Assembly: GCF_003935375.1 (NCBI RefSeq)
Contig: NZ_RHQM01000006.1
Location: 124,001-188,000 of the forward strand
Direction of reading: 5' to 3'
Source of the DNA: Stutzerimonas xanthomarina
Lineage (GTDB): Bacteria; Pseudomonadota; Gammaproteobacteria; Pseudomonadales; Pseudomonadaceae
DNA length: 64,000 bases
Below are positions 58,266 through 64,000 of this stretch, one piece after another. Position numbers and translations under genes: made by a program. A model generated the notes under the pieces. That model saw only the letters and a list, made by a program, of their open reading frames with translations. It was not told where the DNA came from and did no database searches. Position 1 is the first letter of the stretch; every line of letters starts with the position of its first letter.

Positions 58266-59477
58266 ATGACGTCATACCGCAGCGGTCCCGACGACCGCGG
58301 CCTGTTCGGCCGCTTCGGCGGCCAGTTCGTCGCCGAAACCCTGATGCCGCTGATCAACCAGCTGGCCGCCGAATACGAGAAGGCCAAGAGCGATCCGGCC
58401 TTCCTCGAGGAGCTGGCCTATTTCCAGCGTGACTACATCGGCCGCGCCAGCCCGCTGTACTTCGCCGAGCGTCTGACCGAGCAGTTCGGCGGCGCGAAGA
58501 TCTACCTCAAGCGCGAAGACCTGAACCACACCGGCGCGCACAAGATCAACAACTGCATCGGCCAGATCCTGCTGGCCAAGCGCATGGGCAAGCAGCGCAT
58601 CATCGCCGAGACCGGCGCCGGCATGCACGGCGTGGCCACCGCCACCGTGGCCGCGCGCTTCGGCATGCAGTGCGTGGTCTACATGGGCACCACCGACATC
58701 GAGCGCCAGCAGGCCAACGTCTTCCGCATGAAGCTCCTGGGCGCCGAGGTGATCCCGGTTACCGCCGGCACCGGCACGCTGAAGGACGCGATGAACGAGG
58801 CCCTGCGCGACTGGGTGACCAACGTCCACAACACCTTCTACCTGATCGGCACCGCCGCCGGCCCACACCCCTACCCGGCCATGGTGCGCGACTTCCAATC
58901 GGTGATCGGCAACGAGGTTCGCGAGCAGATCATGCAGAAGGAAGGCCGCCTGCCCGACTCGCTGGTCGCCTGCATCGGTGGCGGCTCCAACGCCATCGGC
59001 CTGTTCCACCCGTTCCTCGATGACGAGTCCGTGCAGATCGTCGGCGTCGAAGCGGCCGGCCACGGCATCGACACCGGCAAACACGCCGCCAGCATGGCCG
59101 GTGGCGCACCGGGTGTGCTGCACGGCAACCGCACCTTCCTGCTGCAGGACGCCGACGGTCAGATCACCGATGCGCATTCTATTTCCGCCGGCCTCGACTA
59201 CCCAGGCGTCGGCCCGGAGCACGCCTGGTTGCACGAGATCAAGCGCGTCGAATACGTGCCATGCACCGACGACGAAGCGTTGAAAGCTTTCCACCTGTGC
59301 TGCCGACTGGAAGGCATCATCCCCGCGCTGGAATCGGCCCACGCCCTGGCCGAAGCCTTCAAGCGCGCGGCGAAGCTGCCCAGGGAGCACCTGATGGTGG
59401 TCAACCTCTCCGGCCGCGGCGACAAGGACATGCAAACCGTCATGCACCACTACGACGAACAGGAAGAACATATATGA
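58266..59477 (+). CDS. trpB: Tryptophan synthase beta chain
   Basis: TrpB condenses indole with serine on PLP. It has 403 residues. The PLP lysine is Lys93, in '[10 protein letters not shown]', and the phosphate-binding loop is 'GGGSNAIG'. The start is '[20 protein letters not shown]'. GGAG lies 6-7 bases before the ATG; an upstream in-frame ATG at 58200 gives an atypical N-terminus. It overlaps trpA by four bases. Confidence 0.97.
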   Translation: MTSYRSGPDDRGLFGRFGGQFVAETLMPLINQLAAEYEKAKSDPAFLEELAYFQRDYIGRASPLYFAERLTEQFGGAKIYLKREDLNHTGAHKINNCIGQILLAKRMGKQRIIAETGAGMHGVATATVAARFGMQCVVYMGTTDIERQQANVFRMKLLGAEVIPVTAGTGTLKDAMNEALRDWVTNVHNTFYLIGTAAGPHPYPAMVRDFQSVIGNEVREQIMQKEGRLPDSLVACIGGGSNAIGLFHPFLDDESVQIVGVEAAGHGIDTGKHAASMAGGAPGVLHGNRTFLLQDADGQITDAHSISAGLDYPGVGPEHAWLHEIKRVEYVPCTDDEALKAFHLCCRLEGIIPALESAHALAEAFKRAAKLPREHLMVVNLSGRGDKDMQTVMHHYDEQEEHI

Positions 59478-60295
59478 GCTCGGTGAACTCCCGTCTGCAG
59501 TCGCGCTTCGCACAGCTGAAGCAGGAAAACCGCGCCGCGCTGGTGACCTTCGTGACCGCCGGTGACCCGGACTACGCCACCTCGCTCGCCATCCTCAAGG
59601 GCCTGCCGGATGCCGGCGCCGACGTCATCGAGCTGGGCATGCCGTTCACCGACCCGATGGCCGACGGCCCGGCGATCCAGCTGGCCAACATCCGCGCCCT
59701 GGCAGCCAAGCAGAACCTGCCGAAGACGTTGCAGATGGTCCGTGAATTCCGCGAAACCAACAGCAGCACCCCGCTGGTTCTGATGGGCTACTACAACCCG
59801 ATCTTCGCCTATGGCGTCGAGCGCTTCGTCAGCGATGCGAAAGAAGCCGGTGTCGACGGCCTGATCGTCGTCGACCTGCCGCCGGAGCATAACGACGAAC
59901 TCTGCGACCCGGCCCAGAGCGCCGGCATCGACTTCATCCGCCTGACCACCCCGACCACCGACGACCAGCGCCTGCCGGTCGTGCTCAACGGCAGCTCGGG
60001 CTTCGTCTACTACGTCTCGGTGGCCGGCGTGACCGGTGCAGGTTCCGCCACCCTGGAACACGTCGAGGAAGCGGTAGCGCGCCTCAAGCGCCACACTGAC
60101 CTGCCGGTGTGCGTCGGCTTCGGCATCCGCACGCCGGAACAAGCCGCCGCCATCGCACGGCTGACCGAAGGCGTGGTGGTGGGCTCGGCGCTGATCGACC
60201 AGATCGCTGGGGCCAAGAGCCCGGAAGACGCGGTGGAAGGTGTGCTCGGCCTGTGCCGCCAGCTCAGCGCCGGAGTACGCGGCGCCCGCGGTTGA
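59474..60295 (+). CDS. trpA: Tryptophan synthase alpha chain
   Basis: TrpA cleaves indole-3-glycerol phosphate to indole. It has 273 residues, a TIM barrel with the catalytic Glu in '[19 protein letters not shown]' and Asp in '[14 protein letters not shown]', followed by the phosphate-site loop '[11 protein letters not shown]'. It overlaps trpB (ATGA). A terminator hairpin follows. Confidence 0.97.
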   Translation: MSSVNSRLQSRFAQLKQENRAALVTFVTAGDPDYATSLAILKGLPDAGADVIELGMPFTDPMADGPAIQLANIRALAAKQNLPKTLQMVREFRETNSSTPLVLMGYYNPIFAYGVERFVSDAKEAGVDGLIVVDLPPEHNDELCDPAQSAGIDFIRLTTPTTDDQRLPVVLNGSSGFVYYVSVAGVTGAGSATLEHVEEAVARLKRHTDLPVCVGFGIRTPEQAAAIARLTEGVVVGSALIDQIAGAKSPEDAVEGVLGLCRQLSAGVRGARG

Positions 60296-60313
60296 GGCTT
60301 TAGTGCGGTAACC

Positions 60314-60352
60314 GAAAAGCCGCTGTACCCGTGAGAGGGCAGCGGCTTTTTC
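60314..60352 (+). terminator. Terminator after trpBA
   Basis: AAAAGCCGCTG pairs with CAGCGGCTTTT around a 14-base loop and merges into a T-run (TTTTTCG). It lies 19 bases after the trpA stop, a clear intrinsic terminator. Confidence 0.93.
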
Positions 60353-60478
60353 GTTCGTGTACGGGCGTTCGTTGCCTCAGGAACGGCCTATCCGGTGGGC
60401 TTCAAGCCACCACGGCGCCGCATCTATCACCACTGCTTTTCTGCAAGACCACTCACTCATTGCCTACAGGCGTCAGAC

Positions 60479-60808
60479 ATGGACATCAACGACCTCCCCT
60501 TCGGCACTACCGACTGGGCGACTATTGAACCCACCCTGCATCCAGGCGAAACCGGCAGCGCTTACTGGCGCACCCGCCAGTTTGGCCCCATCCGCGTGCG
60601 CATGGTCGAGTACACCCCGGGTTATCTGGCCGACCACTGGTGCAGCAAGGGCCATATCCTGCTGTGCCTGGAAGGCGAACTGCACACCGAGCTGCCTGAT
60701 GGGCGCCGCTTCATCCTTACGCCGGGCATGAGCTACCAGGTCGCCGACGGCGCCGAGCCGCATCGCTCATCTACCGAAGTGGGGGCAAAGCTTTTCGTGG
60801 TGGATTGA
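60479..60808 (+). CDS. Cupin-fold protein (DHCW-type)
   Basis: This single-domain cupin of 109 residues has the start 'MDINDLPFGTTDWATIEPTL', and 'ADHWCSKGHILLCLEGELHT' carries the DHxCx region and the first metal-binding His/Glu set of the cupin motif. The second cupin motif, 'PGMSYQVADGAEPH', is present too. It is separated from trpA by a terminator. The substrate is unknown. Confidence 0.8.
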   Translation: MDINDLPFGTTDWATIEPTLHPGETGSAYWRTRQFGPIRVRMVEYTPGYLADHWCSKGHILLCLEGELHTELPDGRRFILTPGMSYQVADGAEPHRSSTEVGAKLFVVD

Positions 60809-60919
60809 TTGCGTCGCCTCTGCAACCTGAGGCGCACGACGCGGGATCAGTGCCTGCGATGCAGATGCGCGGTGGACGAGCGCACCGCCATCGACAGCAG
60901 AGGCGCCCCATCGCTCGGT

Positions 60920-61108
60920 TCAGCCTTTCTTTTTCTTCTTTTTCAGCGCCTTCAACCGCTGCCCCGCGCGCTCCACGACGGCCTTTTTGTCCGGGCGCTT
61001 CATGCGTTTCCATTTGCGGATCTCGTCCTTGGTGCGGCCGCAGCTGGTACAGAGTTCGTCCGTGAGCTTGCAGACGGAAATGCACGGATTCTCGACGTCC
61101 TTGCCCAT
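60920..61108 (-). CDS. DUF1289 protein
   Basis: The product has 62 residues. The DUF1289 pattern is plain: 'NPCISVCKL' followed by 'LCTSCGRTKDEIRKW', with four Cys in CxxxC...CxxC form, likely a metal site. A Lys-rich tail ends it. It lies two bases after the gene at 61111 and in the same direction. Confidence 0.92.
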   Translation of the reverse strand: MGKDVENPCISVCKLTDELCTSCGRTKDEIRKWKRMKRPDKKAVVERAGQRLKALKKKKKKG

Positions 61109-61110
61109 GG

Positions 61111-61482
61111 TCAGTGCCGTGTCGTGGCGTTGCGGGCCAGGCGGCGTTGCCAGTCACCGCCATCGTCGCGCTTGCAGGCTTCCTCGCTGTCGAAGCGCAC
61201 CGGTGCAATCAGGGCATCCATGTCCACACCCGCCTCAGCGAGTGCCGCTCGGGTAAGCGCCTGCATGCGTGCGCCCTGACCTTGGCCAATCGCCAGAGCG
61301 CGCTGCGCCTCCGTGACGAATACCCAGGTGACCTGCAGGCTCTCGGGAAAGCGCGCGTAATCGACCTCATGGGTGAGCCAGCTGAATCCGACGATCTCCG
61401 CCTTGCCCGCCTCGCAGGCCTGGCTAAGACAACTGGCAAGTTGCCGTTCCATACGGGTCTGGTCGCGTTTGCTGAGGGACAT
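61111..61482 (-). CDS. Conserved hypothetical protein
   Basis: The protein has 123 residues, no signal peptide and no membrane segment. I recognise no named domain. The sequence is mixed alpha/beta with a basic Arg-rich start ('MSLSKRDQTRMERQL') and the stretch 'WLTHEVDYARFPESLQVTWV'. It forms a pair with the DUF1289 gene. Confidence 0.7.
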   Translation of the reverse strand: MSLSKRDQTRMERQLASCLSQACEAGKAEIVGFSWLTHEVDYARFPESLQVTWVFVTEAQRALAIGQGQGARMQALTRAALAEAGVDMDALIAPVRFDSEEACKRDDGGDWQRRLARNATTRH

Positions 61483-61685
61483 CGTGAAGTCCTGTTACGG
61501 TTTGGCCCCGAGCCGAAGGGACAGTAAGCAGGAGTCTAACGCGACCCCTGCATGCCGGACCGTCGGCACTGCTTGCTGGAAGTACCGCTGATCGATTACT
61601 GACTATGGTTGCCACGCTCGCAGCAATCTCACACAACGAGGCTCTAGCGTGTGCTGTAGGCATTCGCGAAGGAAGACCCTGGCCG

Positions 61686-62927
61686 CTACAGCTTGCGGTA
61701 GCGGCGGCACTGCTGAACGACGTATTTGCGCACATGCTGCACCTTCGCCCAAGCCACCTCATCCATGCCAACCGTCTGCAGTTCAGCTTGCAACTCGGCG
61801 CTATTGGCAGCTGGCTCGAGCAGATCCAGCATTTGCCGCAGCTCCCGCAGTACGAACGGCGGCGCGAGGCCCATGTGGCGCGCCAGCTCTTCCCAATCGG
61901 CTCTGCGCAGCTGCTGCGGATGGAAGTTACCGCCGACCGCGAAACCAAGACTGGGGCTGTATGGCAGCACCATCGTACATACCAGGTCATAGGCCGGCGC
62001 CAATGACCAGCGCCCCTTGGCGTCTTGTAACAGCGAAATGTTCTTGGCATGGCCATCGCTGTTGCCGGCCAGCACGTTGAATATCTGCCAGCGCAGCAGC
62101 TGGCGCACCTGCAGCGCAGGCATGGCCGTCACCGCGCGCAACAGGTCTGCGCAGGCAGCCAGCGTCGGGCCGCCCTCTTCCTGGTACTTGAGCCGCCGCG
62201 GATAGCCAAGCGCCTGGCACATGTCCTCCTGGTGCACACGCTCGATCTGGTTATCCACTCGCTCACGATCGTAACGAGTCACAGCAAGATAGTGAGCCTT
62301 CCCTGCCTGACCTGCGTGCGAGTCGGGAACCACAAGCCCAACGATCCGAGCCAGGCGGTTCATATAGAGTTCGTTGAAAACCAACGCCGGCTTTAGCGAG
62401 AACTTGATCAGATGCGAAGAAGCGGCGGCGCCGCGCGGGAGGTAGAGCTGGCCGCCTTCGAGGATTACGGGAATCTTGTCCTGGGCGCCGGCAAGCGAAA
62501 GCCGTGTCGCCTTGCCCGGCTGAAATAAGGCGTAGCGCTCCTTACCCTGCGCCCAGCGCGCCAGCTGATTGGGGTCGATCGGCTCCTGGCCAGATTCGAT
62601 CAACGCATCGGCCCGCTCCGGGTCAACAATGCGCAACGCACCGGCACAATCACCACCGATGGCGGCCAACAGCGAAAAGTCGTCATCGGCGATCCCAAGC
62701 CGGTTCACCAGTAACTGCCGCGAAGCTTCTTCGGGAAGCAGATTGGCAAACCAGTTGTGTGCCGTGCCGAGCGTTGGCGCAAACACACCGGTTGCAAGCG
62801 GCAAGCTATTGGAGATTGCAAACCGCGCTGCTTCGCTATAACGAAAACCCATGCTGCGGCCATCGTCACCCAGCCAAAGCTCACCGATACGGCAATCACC
62901 CCGGTAGACGCCGAGCAGTCCGCTCAC
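61686..62927 (-). CDS. hipA: HipA-type serine/threonine kinase toxin
   Basis: HipA kinases phosphorylate glutamyl-tRNA synthetase or related targets and promote growth arrest. This protein has 413 residues. It has an N-terminal couple domain, the activation loop 'SLAGAQDKIPV' near residue 142, the catalytic loop 'NSDGHAKNIS' (Asp as base) near 290 and the Mg-binding 'APAYDLVCTM'. It overlaps hipB by four bases, as in classic hipBA operons. Confidence 0.93.
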   Translation of the reverse strand: MSGLLGVYRGDCRIGELWLGDDGRSMGFRYSEAARFAISNSLPLATGVFAPTLGTAHNWFANLLPEEASRQLLVNRLGIADDDFSLLAAIGGDCAGALRIVDPERADALIESGQEPIDPNQLARWAQGKERYALFQPGKATRLSLAGAQDKIPVILEGGQLYLPRGAAASSHLIKFSLKPALVFNELYMNRLARIVGLVVPDSHAGQAGKAHYLAVTRYDRERVDNQIERVHQEDMCQALGYPRRLKYQEEGGPTLAACADLLRAVTAMPALQVRQLLRWQIFNVLAGNSDGHAKNISLLQDAKGRWSLAPAYDLVCTMVLPYSPSLGFAVGGNFHPQQLRRADWEELARHMGLAPPFVLRELRQMLDLLEPAANSAELQAELQTVGMDEVAWAKVQHVRKYVVQQCRRYRKL

Positions 62928-63160
62928 AGGTCGCTCCCGTCACGTCTAGCCGCCAACAGCTCGATGCCAAGCGTATGACACACGTTCAGCACCCGCCCGA
63001 ACGAACAGCTCTCGCGGCCATTTTCCAGCTCGCTCAGAAAGCGCACGCTCACGCCACATAGGCCGGCAGCGTCCACCAGACGCAGCCCCTGACCCTTGCG
63101 GGTGCGCTGGATCATCTTGCCCAGCTCGGCCATTGATATAAATGCGGTAGGTCCACCCAT
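62924..63160 (-). CDS. hipB: HipB-type antitoxin, XRE helix-turn-helix
   Basis: The protein of 78 residues has an XRE helix-turn-helix: 'LVDAAGLCGVSVRFLSELEN' (residues ~29-48). It should neutralise the downstream HipA and repress the operon. No clear SD is seen before the ATG at 63160. It lies downstream of operator-like palindromes at 63160-63278. Confidence 0.88.
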   Translation of the reverse strand: MGGPTAFISMAELGKMIQRTRKGQGLRLVDAAGLCGVSVRFLSELENGRESCSFGRVLNVCHTLGIELLAARRDGSDL

Positions 63161-63278
63161 TTTCCCGTTCCGTACAATTTGTCCTTCGGGAACAGCTCAC
63201 TTCCGCTTTTTTCCCAATAGGGAAAATACTCTCCACTGCTGGCCGGTGCACTGGTTTTTTTACCGATCGGGAAAAAAA
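63160..63278. promoter_or_regulatory. Candidate HipB operator array
   Basis: Upstream of hipB two palindromes share the core (A/C)CC-N4-GGG with AT-rich flanks. One, 63210-63227, is a perfect TTTTCCC-AATA-GGGAAAA. The other, 63255-63278, has ACC-GATC-GGG with T7 and A7 arms and one mismatch pair. Half-like sites occur near 63160-63170 (TTTTCCC) and 63184-63192. Repeated operators of this type are common in hipBA operons. The region is AT-rich compared with the rest. Confidence 0.6.
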
Positions 63279-63418
63279 TTTCTAGTTCGTCTTAAAAAAC
63301 CCCTCGCAGAACAAACCATCGCCCATCGATGACCAATATCGACCCGCTTGATTTCGACAGCGCTGGCCGAGGGCGTAGCATGCCCTGCACATCCCCAGAG
63401 CCACCGAGGAGATTGTTC

Positions 63419-64000
63419 ATGCCTGATACCCCTTACGTCCCGCCGAAGGTCTGGACCCACGACGCGCCCTCGGGCGGCAAGTTCGCCAGTATCAATGCCC
63501 CCACCGCCGGCGCGCGGCAGGAGAAGGCCTTGCCGGTGGGCAAACATCCGCTGCAGCTTTACTCGCTGGCCACGCCCAATGGCGTGAAGGTCTCGATCAT
63601 GCTCGAGGAGCTGCTCGCCGCCGGCCACAGCGGCGCCGAGTACGACGCCTGGCTGATCAACATCGGTGAGGGCGATCAGTTCGGCAGCGGCTTCGTCGAG
63701 ATCAATCCCAACTCGAAGATCCCCGCGCTGGCCGATCACAGCGTCGCAGGCAAACCGCTACGGGTGTTCGAGTCCGGCTCGATCCTGGTCTACCTGGCGG
63801 AGAAGTTCGGTGCCTTCCTGCCCACGGAAATCCGTGCGCGTACTGAGACGCTGAACTGGCTGTTCTGGCAGATGGGTTCGGCGCCCTTCCTCGGCGGCGG
63901 CTTCGGCCATTTCTATGCCTACGCGCCGGAGAAGTACGAGTACCCGATCAACCGCTACGCCATGGAGGTCAAGCGCCAGCTCGACGTGCTCGACCGCCAG
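63419..64000 (+). CDS. yghU: Glutathione S-transferase YghU, N-terminal part
   Basis: The frame is open to the window edge, so 194 codons are visible and the C-terminus is missing. It is not cut by a stop. 'VWTHDAPSGGKFASINAPTA' and 'HPLQLYSLATPNGVKVSIML' match YghU, a glutathione transferase that binds two glutathione molecules. 'INIGEGDQFGSGFVEINPNS' and 'VFESGSILVYLAEKFGAF' complete the thioredoxin-like domain with the glutathione-binding Glu-Ser. The start 'MPDTPYVPPKVWTHD' fits the family. Confidence 0.92.
   Translation, partial: MPDTPYVPPKVWTHDAPSGGKFASINAPTAGARQEKALPVGKHPLQLYSLATPNGVKVSIMLEELLAAGHSGAEYDAWLINIGEGDQFGSGFVEINPNSKIPALADHSVAGKPLRVFESGSILVYLAEKFGAFLPTEIRARTETLNWLFWQMGSAPFLGGGFGHFYAYAPEKYEYPINRYAMEVKRQLDVLDRQ

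Overview
The window is a high-GC chromosomal segment of a Pseudomonas-type gammaproteobacterium, most likely the Stutzerimonas (Pseudomonas) stutzeri group. The grounds are trpI divergent from trpBA, the mdcABCDEGH-madLM malonate cluster with mdcR, a phnCDEFGHIJKLMNP cluster, REP-like hairpins and the short 'GTGGAAAA...TTTTCCACCCTACG' hairpins common in that group. The assignment is an inference from gene content, not from a marker gene.

Layout. 1-4723: type I restriction-modification locus (hsdM end, hsdS, a RhuM-Fic protein, hsdR), with less GC-rich codon use in hsdS. 4965-7308: two paralogous orphan periplasmic binding proteins around a secreted nuclease. 7464-9521: a BetT-type transporter. 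9811-12799: a complete polar amino-acid ABC importer. 12900-13802: a sugar-phosphate mutarotase. 13983-25304: malonate decarboxylase and transport genes with their LysR regulator, a riboswitch-controlled DadA-like oxidase between regulator and transporter, and an SDR. 25555-36129: phosphonate import and the C-P lyase pathway under PhnF. 36130-37175: repeat-rich DNA and two small genes. 37529-41052: a TAXI-type TRAP transporter with DUF1850. 41053-42010: a gene-free stretch built from a long imperfect inverted repeat. 42011-43910: two ferritin-like proteins. 44126-49403: lipoproteins, an LLM oxidoreductase, a frameshifted antiporter, dodecin and a KTSC protein. 49400-56877: an ABC exporter, a glycosidase-like protein, UDP-galactopyranose mutase and a glycosyltransferase, divergent from galE, then a DUF3060 protein. 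57181-60808: trpI/trpBA and a cupin. 60920-63160: small DUF proteins and a hipBA toxin-antitoxin pair. 63419-end: a truncated yghU.

How the genes work together. MadLM imports malonate; MdcA, C, D and E decarboxylate it on an acyl carrier whose prosthetic group is made and attached by MdcB, MdcG and MdcH. PhnCDE imports phosphonates; PhnGHIJKLMNP cleave the C-P bond and pass the ribosyl phosphate to PRPP. GalE, Glf and the glycosyltransferase can make and use UDP-galactofuranose, perhaps exported by the neighbouring ABC protein.

The most interesting signals are: a tandem glycine riboswitch with a visible translational expression platform upstream of a DadA-like oxidase; a near-identical PhnF operator pair, one copy lying inside the first codons of phnF; a galactofuranose-type gene set of unknown product; a RhuM-Fic gene between hsdS and hsdR; and an inverted-repeat island with no credible gene.
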